The position numbers were made by a program, and so were the translations under genes. The notes under the pieces are model-generated. The model made no database searches and had not been told where the DNA came from. It saw only the letters and a program-made list of their open reading frames with translations. From Microbacterium yannicii (GTDB lineage: Bacteria > Actinomycetota > Actinomycetes > Actinomycetales > Microbacteriaceae): a stretch of 64,000 nucleotides of DNA. The DNA lies in NCBI RefSeq assembly GCF_024055635.1, contig NZ_JAMXMB010000001.1, forward strand, positions 1 to 64,000, given 5' to 3'. This document shows, in pieces, positions 48,401 through 55,665 of the stretch (positions are counted from its first letter, which is position 1; every line of letters begins with the position of its first letter).

Positions 48401-48545
48401 CGGCACGCCCTTCGCCGGTGGCGCGACGCGGCACCTGCCCGCGGACGGAACGGTGCAGCTGGGCTGCTACTTCGGCGACGACGGCGAGCAGGTCTGGATC
48501 TCGATCGGCGGCTATGGCGACAGCGAGCGGCGAACCTGGCAGTAG
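42474..48545 (+). CDS. Giant membrane-anchored Ig-like/fn3 surface protein, copy 2
   Basis: This 2,023-residue paralogue of the preceding gene has the same order of parts: single N-terminal hydrophobic segment, propeller-like head, acidic linker, about 11 Ig/cadherin-like modules and five fn3 modules. Most of the Ig region is near-identical in protein; several DNA stretches of 60-70 bp are fully identical (for example 46752-46819 with 40463-40530), while others differ mainly at third codon positions. The head (about 90-330) and the last ~270 residues diverge most. The C-terminal tip keeps four Cys (CSTAQCAYF, HCNATG, GCYFGDD) but otherwise differs. The stop is 41 bp before moxR, so this copy probably leads the downstream operon. 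Confidence 0.88.
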   Translation: MRSSAWLRARPRALASAGAVTAAAVTLTTLAFVYQGVPTTEVDLHDGGVWVTKQSSLMVGHFNHESQVLDGGLRTTSDDYDILQSGSTVLLVDSAGSAVSVIDPGMVALSGAASLPGDAKVVLGGTTAAILDRASGDLWVLPAEGIGSFQIEGTDPTTNLGEGADVAVGVDGIVHGASAETAELVTIRMGADDAPEKPERAALPGVDKKSTLSITSVGDKAVVLDTSDGTVIADGRETEVDGGRDAVLQQASAAADAVSVSTASSLVRVPFDGSEPTTVKAGGEGAPAYPVWLDGCAYAAWSGSGRFVRDCAGDAGDLDADIDGVEPTSLLQFRVNRDVVVLNDIVGGATWMAAEDLQRVDNWDELTPPEGETEDDEQTTEETTETVLPERSEINTPPDANDDDLGVRPGRTTILPLLDNDSDPDGDVLTTRVLDGGPSIGQVQSIDNGRALQIAVPEDASGSASFSYEVSDGRGGTDTARVSLSVHGWDVNAPPTQKRVTTVAIEAGGTITYNVLPDWIDPDGDDVFLGAVTPAEGDEADYTSDGRITYRAVGGTQGRKDVEISVSDGTDVTVGTIRFDVRPVGSIDPVTNADYIAVRTGQTATVSPLVNDVGAGREPLRLARVDPVSGADIVPDYANKTFTFRSATPGTYYVQYMVAAGAAGVPGIVRVDVIPEGETDLPPVAVRDVALLPSGGGVLVNVLTNDSDPSGGILVVQSVTVEPNSGIAVAVLNHETLRISDQAALSEQVRITYRISNGSQSAEGDVIVIPIPAPAQLRPPVANDDQVVVRAGDVVTIPVLDNDYHPNGDTIHVAPDLVPPLIEPEDGEAFVSQDTVRFRASDKPGTVYATYEVVDSTGQKDAGYITIQVIPVNDETNAAPRPRDLTARVLGGTRVRIAVPLDGIDADGDSVELVGLASSPSKGRITETGSDYLIYEAFDDTAGVDTFAYRVRDRLGAEATATIRVGIAPAEGVNQAPYAVKDSVIMRPDRSVAVPVLANDSDPDGDEFGIVKNGLILPDVAGLEAKVEGNRVVVTSPSEPVETSLQYTIRDARGAEAKAVLQITVADDVPLQRPIARDDYVRAADVEDGVVDLEVLVNDEDPDGTVEDLDLKVADADSRVLANGKVRVTLGDADRLATYTITDRDGNAASAFIHIPALSSLPPTLVSTEPIEVESGETVELPLSEHVRSADGGKVVITEAAKVTAAHNDGSSLIKDQTTLVYTSAPGFFGPDAITFEVTDGTGPDDPEGRKATLTLPITVLPPENQQPTFVNGQMDVAPGEDATSLDLGGLTTDPDPEDADRLEFDIVGGSPDGMTASIKDDELLVSAAAETKKGTAATLRLRITDGTTEPIEGTVTIRVIASTRELPTANDDVIDEAHQGKTITVPVLSNDVNPFPGKPLKVTTAVLETGQGDVDVAGDQVQVTPDAKFFGTMVVRYRVQDATGDPDREVEGRIRLTVQGKPDAPGTPTVSSVQDRTVVLSWTPPANNGAEIERYLVSSTAGNYTKECLATTCTLDGLTNNVEYNFTVVAENRVGPSDPSAPSETARPDARPDTPAAPSLVFGDRSLSVSWVTPTTPGSPVEKYNLEISPAPPSGISQKADVVGNSIVWDGLQNGVAYQVRVQALNRAPEPSSWSPWSVSEIPARAPDAPAAPTTARLQPVGSQAQMQVAWKAPADNGDAISGYQLDVLRGSSLVNSIPVAAGQTSQAVVVDTSTTDYTFRVRAQNKAGWGQFSATSAPQRAFTPPGAPTNVTAREGDRSLTVNFQAGASNGANSNELSYQASVNNGGWQAIAGNGAAIGGLTNGTNYTVRVRAVATVNGVSEPGAESAPSNTVKPYGPVRNPNVSAKASGTSITFSWSPPAENGRAITAMQIRIDGGGWQDVALNNSRTNNYGYSERHTIEARAQDAAGQWSGIASDAATTVAPPQPKVWVTKGSSAQGQDNCSTAQCAYFLVHTQNFPAGDYTVHCNATGPYGGTPFAGGATRHLPADGTVQLGCYFGDDGEQVWISIGGYGDSERRTWQ

Positions 48546-48586
48546 CGAGAGCTGCGAAGACGACTCATGAAAAGGAACGAATCACG

Positions 48587-49558
48587 ATGACGATGACCCC
48601 CGAACAGGCTGCCTGGTTCCAGGGCACCTTCGCCCGCCTGGTCGACAACGTCGACCAGGCGCTCATGGGAAAGCGCGAGGTCGTGGCGCTGGTGCTGTCG
48701 GCGATGCTCGCGGAGGGGCACGTGCTGCTGGAGGATGCTCCGGGCACGGGCAAGACGAGCCTCGCCAAGGCGCTCGCGGCGACGGTGCAGGGCACCAGCA
48801 GCCGCATCCAGTTCACGCCCGACCTGCTGCCGTCCGACGTGACCGGCGTCACGATCTACGACCAGGCGCAGCACCGGTTCGAGTTCCACCGCGGCCCGGT
48901 GTTCGCCTCGATCGTGCTGGCGGACGAGATCAACCGCGCGTCGCCCAAGACGCAGTCGGCGCTCCTCGAGGTGATGGAGGAGTCACGGATCACCGTCGAC
49001 GGCGTCACGCACGACGTGGGCCGGCCGTTCCTCGTGATCGCGACGCAGAACCCGATCGAGCAGGCGGGCACCTACAAGCTGCCCGAAGCGCAGCTCGACC
49101 GCTTCCTGGTCAAGACCTCGATCGGCTACCCCGATCTGGCGGTGGCTGAGCGCATCCTCGCGGGCGCGGCCGACCGCAACCCGTCGGCGCACCTCTCCGC
49201 GATCATCACGACGGGTGCGGTCGCCGACATGGCCGACCTCGCGGGCACGGTGCACGTCGACCCCGCCGTGCTGCGCTACACCGCCCAGCTCTCCGAGGCC
49301 ACCCGCAACGATTCCGCGACGCGCGTCGGCGTGTCGGTGCGCGGTTCGCTCGCCATGATCCGCATCGCGAAGGTCTACGCCGCCGCGCAGGGCCGCCACT
49401 TCGTGCTGCCGGACGACATCAAGGCGCTCGTCGCCCCGGTGTGGACCCACCGTCTCGTGCTCGACCCCGAGGCCGAGTTCGCCGGCACCTCGGCCGAGAC
49501 AGTCATCGCGCGCGTCCTCGACTCGGTCGCCGCGCCGCAGGCGAGGTCGGCGGCCTGA
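48587..49558 (+). CDS. MoxR-family AAA+ ATPase
   Basis: This is a 323-residue MoxR-type AAA+ chaperone ATPase. Walker A is EDAPGTGKTSLAK (about 46-58), Walker B/sensor is VLADEINRASPKTQSALLEVMEE, followed by ATQNPIEQAGTYKLPEAQLDRF, the standard MoxR block with the arginine region. MoxR proteins assist assembly or maturation of membrane or secreted complexes and are usually paired with a DUF58 protein, as here. AAAAGGAACGA precedes the ATG. The next ATG overlaps its stop, so moxR, DUF58 and the transglutaminase-like gene are translationally coupled. Confidence 0.95.
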   Translation: MTMTPEQAAWFQGTFARLVDNVDQALMGKREVVALVLSAMLAEGHVLLEDAPGTGKTSLAKALAATVQGTSSRIQFTPDLLPSDVTGVTIYDQAQHRFEFHRGPVFASIVLADEINRASPKTQSALLEVMEESRITVDGVTHDVGRPFLVIATQNPIEQAGTYKLPEAQLDRFLVKTSIGYPDLAVAERILAGAADRNPSAHLSAIITTGAVADMADLAGTVHVDPAVLRYTAQLSEATRNDSATRVGVSVRGSLAMIRIAKVYAAAQGRHFVLPDDIKALVAPVWTHRLVLDPEAEFAGTSAETVIARVLDSVAAPQARSAA

Positions 49559-50817
49559 TGGCGACGGAGGCACTCGGGCAGGCGACGGCGGCGGAGGACC
49601 GCCGCGCCTGGTACGGCCGGCTCATGCTGGCCGCGCTGCGGCGCGCCGGCGCATGGCTCGGCGGCGTGTTCGGGGTCGTGCGCCCCGTCGCCTGGGTGCT
49701 CATCGCCGGTGCCATCGCACTGTGGATCGCCGGCCGCTCTCTCGGCTGGTGGGAGCTCACTGTCGCTGCGGTCTCGATCGCCGTCGTGCTCGTGCTGTGC
49801 CTGCTCTTCCTCATCGGGCGCACGGCGTACGAGGTGTCGCTCGACCTCAACCGGACCCGCGTCGTCGTGGGGGAGCGCGCCGTCGGCGCCCTGACCCTCG
49901 CCAACACCGGTCAGCGCGCGATCCTGCCGTCGCGCGTGCTGCTGCCCGTGGGCGCCGGGCGCGGCGTCTTCGACGTGAACCGGCTCGCGGCGGGCGAATC
50001 CGCCGAGGAGCTCTTCGCGATCCCCACCACCCGCCGCGCCGTCGTCAAGGTCGGCCCGGTCAGCGTGGTCCGCGGCGATCCGCTCGGCCTGTTCGAGCGG
50101 GTGCACCGCCGCGACGAGCCGGTCGACCTGTTCGTGCATCCGCGCACCGTGCTGTTCGACGGCCAGTCGCTGGGGTTCCTCCGCGACCTCGAGGGTCTCC
50201 CCGCCGCCGACCTGTCGCCGGACGACGTGTCGTTCCACGCCCTGCGCGAGTACCAGCCGGGCGATGACCTCCGCCACGTGCACTGGAAGTCGACGGCGCG
50301 CACCGGCCACATGATGGTGCGGCAGTACGAGGAGACGCGCCGCTCGCACTTCGTGATCGGCCTGTCGACGAGCCCCGCCGACTACCGCGACGATGAGGAG
50401 TTCGAGCTCGCGATCTCGGCCGCCGGCTCCCTCGGCCTGCGCGCGCTGCGCGACTCGCACCGCGTCGAGATCCGGGTGCAGGAGCGCGCGCTGCCGTCCG
50501 GCACGGGCAAGCAGTTCCTCGACTCGCTCGCCGCGCTCGGCCCGTCCAAGCCCCGCGCGGGAACCGTCGTCGAGCTTGCCGGCGTCGTCGCCGCCACGCT
50601 TCCCCTCGCCAGCGTCGTCGTGCTGGTGTGCGGCAGCAAGGTGGACGCCAACGATCTGCGCACCGCCTGCAGTCGCCTGCCGTACGGCGCGCGCGTCCTC
50701 GCCGTGGTCGCATCGCCGGGTGAGACGCCCTCGCTGCGTCGCATCGGCGAGGCGGATGTCGTGACGCTCGGCGCGCTCGATCAGCTGCCCAACGCCCTGC
50801 GGAAGGTGCTCGCATGA
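49558..50817 (+). CDS. DUF58 domain membrane protein
   Basis: This 419-residue protein has two membrane helices near the N-terminus (about 42-60 and 66-84), then an extracellular or cytoplasmic beta-rich region and the DUF58 core. The hallmark LREYQPGDDLRHVHWKSTARTGHMMVRQYEE (about 238-268) is intact, followed by a von Willebrand-like fold. DUF58 proteins are the standard partners of MoxR ATPases and transglutaminase-like membrane proteins, which flank it here. The ATG overlaps the moxR stop by one base, and its stop overlaps the next ATG by 4 nt. Confidence 0.93.
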   Translation: MATEALGQATAAEDRRAWYGRLMLAALRRAGAWLGGVFGVVRPVAWVLIAGAIALWIAGRSLGWWELTVAAVSIAVVLVLCLLFLIGRTAYEVSLDLNRTRVVVGERAVGALTLANTGQRAILPSRVLLPVGAGRGVFDVNRLAAGESAEELFAIPTTRRAVVKVGPVSVVRGDPLGLFERVHRRDEPVDLFVHPRTVLFDGQSLGFLRDLEGLPAADLSPDDVSFHALREYQPGDDLRHVHWKSTARTGHMMVRQYEETRRSHFVIGLSTSPADYRDDEEFELAISAAGSLGLRALRDSHRVEIRVQERALPSGTGKQFLDSLAALGPSKPRAGTVVELAGVVAATLPLASVVVLVCGSKVDANDLRTACSRLPYGARVLAVVASPGETPSLRRIGEADVVTLGALDQLPNALRKVLA

Positions 50818-53411
50818 CCGCCCCGGTGACCCCGCTGTCGCGCGCCGAGGCCGCCGCACCGGGCGGCGCAGGTTCGAGCGCACCGACGTCCCGTGCCCGC
50901 ACGCCCCGCGCTGCCGGCGTGTCGCTTCCGGCCCGCCGTTGGATCCTCGACCTCGTCGCCGTGGCGCTCCTGCTGCTCGTTCCGATCGTCGGCTTCTCGC
51001 CCACCTTCGACGGAGCCCGCTACCTCGTGGCCGCGCTCGGCGCGCTGGTGGTCGGCATGGCCCTGGGCGTCGTGGGTGCCCTGCTGCGCTGGGGCATCCT
51101 CGCCCTCACCGGCACCACGTTGCTCGCCTACTTCCTGTTCGGCGGCGCGCTCGCCCTGCCGAACACCACCGTCGCCGGCGTCGTGCCGACGCTCGAGACG
51201 CTGCGGCTGCTCGCTCTCGGCACCGTCATGTCGTGGAAGCAGCTGCTCACGACCATCGCACCGGTCGCCACCGACGACGGCCACCTCATCGTGCCGTTCC
51301 TCCTGACGCTCGTCGCGGGGGTGCTCGCGACGTCGCTCGCCCTGCGGCTGCGCAACGCGGCGTGGGCGCTGATCCCGGCGGCGGCCTTCCTGGTCGTCGC
51401 GATCGCGCTGGGCACGTCCGACCCGTTCGTGCCGGTGATCCAGGGCATCGTGTTCGGCCTCGTCGCAGTCGTGTGGCTGGCGCTCCGGCAGGCCTGGCAG
51501 CCTCAGGCGGCCGCGATCTCGGTCGGCGAGGGCTCCGCGAGCTCCGGTGCTGGCGTACGGAGGGTGCTGATGGGCGCTGCGGTGGTGGCGATCGCCGCCG
51601 TCGTCGGCATCACGACCAGCGGGTTCGCGGCGCCGACCTCGCCGCGCTACGTCCTCCGCGACGTGGTCATCCCGCCGTTCGACATCCGTGAGTTCGCGAG
51701 CCCCCTCCAGTCGTTCCGCGCCTACGTGCGCGACCACCCCGACGACGCGCTCTTCACGGTCAGCGGGCTGCCCGAGGGCGCCCGCGTCCGCCTGGCGACG
51801 ATGGACGCCTACAACGGCACCGTCTACAACGTCTCGGACGACGGCAGCCGTTCGTCCAGCGCGTTCGCACCGGCCCGCACCAACATGTCCGCCGACGCCG
51901 AGGGCACCGAGACCTCCGTGCACGTCGAGATCGGCGCGCTGCAGGGGGTATGGATGCCGGATGCCGGCGCCGTCCGCAGCGTGACGTACGACGGAGACCG
52001 CGCCGACGACCTGCGGCGCACCACGCACTACAACGAGGCGACCGAAACGGGCGTGGTCACGATGGGGCTGAAGAAGGGCGACGAGTACGTCCTCGACGCC
52101 GTGATCCCCGATGTGCCGAGCGATGAGCAGCTCGCCGACCAGGCGTTCTCGCGCCTGAAGATGCCGAAGCAGGAGGGCGTGCCCGAGAGCCTGGCCGATA
52201 TCGCCTCGAAGACCGTCGCCGAAGCGACCACCCCCATCGAGCAGGTGCGCGCCCTGCAGCAGATGCTCTCGGAGGGCGGCTACTTCAGCCACGGTCTCGC
52301 GGGTCAGCCGCTCTCGCGCGCCGGTCATGGCGCCGAGCGCATCGCCACGCTGCTCGGCTCGCAGCAGATGGTGGGCGACGACGAGCAGTACGCCACAGCG
52401 ATGGCCCTGCTCGCGTCGCAGGTCGGCATCCCGGCGCGCGTCGTGATGGGCTTCTATCCCGACGAGGATGCCGCGGGCCAGCCCGTCTTCACCGCCACCG
52501 GCGACACGCTCCATGCCTGGGTGGAGGTCGGGTTCGACGGTGCCGGCTGGGTGCCGTTCGATCCGACACCGCCCGACGACCAGGTGCCGAGCGACCAGAC
52601 CACGAAGCCGAAGGCCGACCCGAAGCCGCAGGTGCTGCAGCCGCCGCCCCCTCCGGCGGAGCAGGTCGATCTGCCGCCGACCGTCGCCGACGACCGCGGC
52701 GCGGAGGACGAGGACGGCTTCGATGCCGGGCTGCTGTGGACGATCGTGTCGATCGGCGTCGGCGCGCTGGGGCTGATCGCCGTGCTCCTCGCCCCGTTCA
52801 TCGTGATCGGCGCGCTGAAGGCGACGCGTCGCCGCAAGCGCCGCGAGGCGGACCGGGCTCCGGACCGCATCAGCGGCGGCTGGGACGAGCTCGTCGACCG
52901 CGCTTCGGACTTCGGCGCCCCGGTGCGTCCGGGGGCGACGCGCCAGGAGGACGCCGGCGTGCTGACGACCGCGTTCGCCGAGCCGCGCGTGACGACCCTC
53001 GCCTCGCGCGCCGATCTCGAGGTGTTCGGGCCGACCGAGCCGACCCCCGACGACATCGACGCGTTCTGGACGCAGGTCGATGAGATCGTCGGCGGCATGG
53101 CCAAGGGACGTACGGTGTGGCAGCGACTCGGCGCACGCCTCAGCATCCGCACCCTCCTCGAGGACACCCGCTTCGCCCTGCCGGCGCGCACCGTCACTTC
53201 GGCCCGCACGTCCGGCAAGCCTGCGCATGCGAACCAGGACGCCGCGTCGACCGACGGCGCCCCGACCGATGGCGGCTCGACCGACGCCGCGTCCACCAAC
53301 CCCGCGTCGAGCGATCCCGCACGCAAGACGAGCCGCACGCGCTCCTTGCGCCGCGCGAAGGCCGCCGGCGCGGTCGAGCCCTCGACCGACCCCGCACAGG
53401 AGAACGAATGA
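50814..53411 (+). CDS. Transglutaminase-like membrane protein with catalytic Cys replaced by Asp
   Basis: This is an 865-residue membrane protein of the DUF3488/transglutaminase type. About six or seven helices (about 40-265) are followed by an outer domain with the transglutaminase-like core, then another helix (about 640-670) and a basic, later Asp/Ser/Thr-rich cytoplasmic tail. In active family members the core reads GNCxxFA; here it is GDDEQYATAMALLASQVGIPARVV, with Asp523 where the nucleophilic Cys belongs. The later His (LHAWVEV) and Asp (FDPTP) are kept. The protein is therefore probably not a transglutaminase or protease but a structural or peptide-binding version. Overlaps on both sides tie it to DUF58 and the RDD-FHA protein. 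Confidence 0.9.
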   Translation: MTAPVTPLSRAEAAAPGGAGSSAPTSRARTPRAAGVSLPARRWILDLVAVALLLLVPIVGFSPTFDGARYLVAALGALVVGMALGVVGALLRWGILALTGTTLLAYFLFGGALALPNTTVAGVVPTLETLRLLALGTVMSWKQLLTTIAPVATDDGHLIVPFLLTLVAGVLATSLALRLRNAAWALIPAAAFLVVAIALGTSDPFVPVIQGIVFGLVAVVWLALRQAWQPQAAAISVGEGSASSGAGVRRVLMGAAVVAIAAVVGITTSGFAAPTSPRYVLRDVVIPPFDIREFASPLQSFRAYVRDHPDDALFTVSGLPEGARVRLATMDAYNGTVYNVSDDGSRSSSAFAPARTNMSADAEGTETSVHVEIGALQGVWMPDAGAVRSVTYDGDRADDLRRTTHYNEATETGVVTMGLKKGDEYVLDAVIPDVPSDEQLADQAFSRLKMPKQEGVPESLADIASKTVAEATTPIEQVRALQQMLSEGGYFSHGLAGQPLSRAGHGAERIATLLGSQQMVGDDEQYATAMALLASQVGIPARVVMGFYPDEDAAGQPVFTATGDTLHAWVEVGFDGAGWVPFDPTPPDDQVPSDQTTKPKADPKPQVLQPPPPPAEQVDLPPTVADDRGAEDEDGFDAGLLWTIVSIGVGALGLIAVLLAPFIVIGALKATRRRKRREADRAPDRISGGWDELVDRASDFGAPVRPGATRQEDAGVLTTAFAEPRVTTLASRADLEVFGPTEPTPDDIDAFWTQVDEIVGGMAKGRTVWQRLGARLSIRTLLEDTRFALPARTVTSARTSGKPAHANQDAASTDGAPTDGGSTDAASTNPASSDPARKTSRTRSLRRAKAAGAVEPSTDPAQENE

Positions 53412-54811
53412 CCGTGAGCCCGCCCGGCGCCGCCCCCGCGGCGACCATCGGACGCCGTGTGGGGGCGTTCGCGATCGACATCGGCGTCGTGTACGCCATC
53501 GGCGCCGTGCTGGTGGGCATCGTCGCCGGGATCATCTTCGGCGTCGGTGCCGGATGGGAACGCGACGGCCTGGCGCTGATGATCCTGTTCAGCTACGTCG
53601 GGATCGGCCTGCTGCTGTTCGTGTGGTGGCTGGTGTACTCAGCGATGCAGGGCGGTCGCGGCTCGATCGGGCAGCGCCTTCTCGGGCTGCGTCTGCAGGA
53701 TGCGGCGGCGTTCTCCGAGGCATCCGGAGCGGTGCCGATCGGCTTCTGGCGGGCACTGTGGCGCAACATCGTGTTCGGCCTCGCCGGCTCGATCATCGTC
53801 GGCTACTTCTCGCCGCTGTTCGACGCGAGCCCCCGCCGGCAGGGCTGGCACGACATGGCGTCGAAAGCGGTCGTCGTCGACATGCGGAAGGCACCGGCCG
53901 CTCAGCCCGCCGCGGCGCCCTCGGCGACCGCGAACCCCTACCTTCCGCCGCCCACCGGGGCAGCGTCGCTGCCGCCGGCACCTCCGCTCCAGCCCACCGC
54001 ACCGCTGCCCTCGCCGGGCTTCATGCCGGCACCCGTGGGCCTCGCGTCGACCGCGTACGCCGCGGCTCCCGTCACGCGCCCGGTGGCGCCGGTCGGGACG
54101 GGCGTGATCGCCGGCGTGCCGTGGCTCACCCAGGACCCGCAGTCGTCGCCCGTCGTGCGCTCGCCGCAGTCGGACGACGCCTTCCCGAGCGTGACCATGC
54201 CTTTCCCTGCGGCGACGACCACAGAGCCGCTGGGCGCCGCGGCGCTGAGCGGTGCCACGGTCGGCGCCGCGGCACCACCGGTGGCACCGCCGGCGATGGT
54301 TCCGGCGACCGCGCCGGGTGCAGCGGCGGCCGCACCGTTCGCCACCGCGCCGTTCAGCACCGCCGCCTTCAGCACCGCCGCGGCCGCGCCGTCGGGCGTT
54401 TCCGCCGCGGCCGAGCCCGACGAGGACCTCGACTCCACGCGCATGGTGGTGCCCCCGCCGGCCCAGCGCGCCGCGCTGTACGAGGGCGCACCGGTCATCG
54501 CGGTCCTCACCTGGGACGACGGCGCCCGTATGGCCGTGTACGGCCGCACGCTGTACGGCCGCAACCCGGCCAGTGAAGAGGGTGCCGTCGCGATCGCCGT
54601 GCGCGATGAGACGCTGTCGCTGTCGAAGACCCACTTCGAGATCGGCGGGGATGTCACCGGTGCGTGGATCCTCGACCGGCACTCGACGAACGGCACGACG
54701 CTCGTGCGCGACGGCGGCCGCATCCCCCTCGTCCCCGGCGTCCGCACGAATCTGCGCCCCGGCGACGGCCTCGAGTTCGGCGACCGCCGGGTGACGGTGG
54801 GCACACCGTGA
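53408..54811 (+). CDS. RDD-domain membrane protein with C-terminal FHA domain
   Basis: This 467-residue protein has an N-terminal RDD membrane domain (about 12-165: GRRVGAFAIDIGVVYAIG, then GGRGSIGQRLLGLRL). A long Ala/Pro-rich linker (about 170-350) follows, and the C-terminal FHA domain (about 375-465) has GRTLYGRNP, SKTHFEI and the STNGT loop used to bind phosphothreonine. It thus places a phosphopeptide reader at the membrane. AGGAG precedes the ATG, which overlaps the previous stop. It is expected to recruit phosphorylated partners made by the kinase encoded four genes on. Confidence 0.9.
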   Translation: MTVSPPGAAPAATIGRRVGAFAIDIGVVYAIGAVLVGIVAGIIFGVGAGWERDGLALMILFSYVGIGLLLFVWWLVYSAMQGGRGSIGQRLLGLRLQDAAAFSEASGAVPIGFWRALWRNIVFGLAGSIIVGYFSPLFDASPRRQGWHDMASKAVVVDMRKAPAAQPAAAPSATANPYLPPPTGAASLPPAPPLQPTAPLPSPGFMPAPVGLASTAYAAAPVTRPVAPVGTGVIAGVPWLTQDPQSSPVVRSPQSDDAFPSVTMPFPAATTTEPLGAAALSGATVGAAAPPVAPPAMVPATAPGAAAAAPFATAPFSTAAFSTAAAAPSGVSAAAEPDEDLDSTRMVVPPPAQRAALYEGAPVIAVLTWDDGARMAVYGRTLYGRNPASEEGAVAIAVRDETLSLSKTHFEIGGDVTGAWILDRHSTNGTTLVRDGGRIPLVPGVRTNLRPGDGLEFGDRRVTVGTP

Positions 54812-55665
54812 CCACCGGACCGCTCGCGCCCATCACTGTCGCGTTCGGCGCCGCAACGGATGCGGGCCTGCGCCGCCGCATCAACGAGGACTCGTACGTC
54901 GCCGCGCCGCCGCTCTTCCTGGTGGCGGACGGCATGGGCGGCCACAACGCCGGTGAGATCGCCAGCGCGGCCGTCATCGCGGAGTTCTCGACCCTCGCGG
55001 GACGCGAGAGCCTCGCCATCGACGACGTGCAGGCGGCCGTCGCCTCCGCACGGCTGCGCGTCGCGGGCCTGCCGGCCGGCGCCGGCGCCGGAGCCGGAAC
55101 CACGCTCACCGGTGTCGTGATCGCCGACGTGGACGGCGAGGGCTACTGGCTCGCCATCAATCTGGGCGACTCGCGCACCTACCGCCTGAGCGAGGGCAGC
55201 TTCGAGCAGGTGAGCGTGGACCACTCGGTGGTGCAGGAGCTCGTCGACAGCGGGCAGCTCGCCGCCGACGACGCCCAGCGCGACTCGCGGCGCAACGTGA
55301 TCACCCGGGCCATCGGCGCGGGAAGCGACGCGGAGCCCGACTACTGGCTCATCCCGGCCGAGGACCGCGACCGCATCCTGGTCTGCTCCGACGGGCTGTC
55401 GGGCGAGCTCGACCAGGAAGAGATCCACGGGATCCTCCTCGCCGAGGCCGACCCGCAGGCTGCCGCCACGCGGTTGGTGCACGAGGCCATGGTGCGCGGC
55501 GGCCGCGACAACATCACGGCGCTCGTCGTCGACGCGCTCGCGGTGCGCTCCAAGACCAGCCGTGCATACGAACGCGATACGGTGCCGGTGAGTGCCCCCG
55601 CCGACTACACCGCCGACATCGACGGCGACACACTGCCGCGCGCGGTGGCCACGGGAGGATTCTGA
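54808..55665 (+). CDS. PP2C-family Ser/Thr protein phosphatase
   Basis: This is a 285-residue cytoplasmic PPM-type phosphatase, a metal-dependent enzyme that reverses Ser/Thr phosphorylation. The conserved motifs are RRRINEDSY (about 17-25), VADGMGGHNAGEIAS (about 39-53), the GDSRTY block, LVCSDGLSGEL and the last metal-binding DNITALVV. No membrane segment is seen, unlike many PstP proteins. GTG overlaps the RDD-FHA stop. Together with the kinase two genes on, it forms an on/off switch for the FHA proteins and the ATPase. Confidence 0.94.
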   Translation: MTTGPLAPITVAFGAATDAGLRRRINEDSYVAAPPLFLVADGMGGHNAGEIASAAVIAEFSTLAGRESLAIDDVQAAVASARLRVAGLPAGAGAGAGTTLTGVVIADVDGEGYWLAINLGDSRTYRLSEGSFEQVSVDHSVVQELVDSGQLAADDAQRDSRRNVITRAIGAGSDAEPDYWLIPAEDRDRILVCSDGLSGELDQEEIHGILLAEADPQAAATRLVHEAMVRGGRDNITALVVDALAVRSKTSRAYERDTVPVSAPADYTADIDGDTLPRAVATGGF

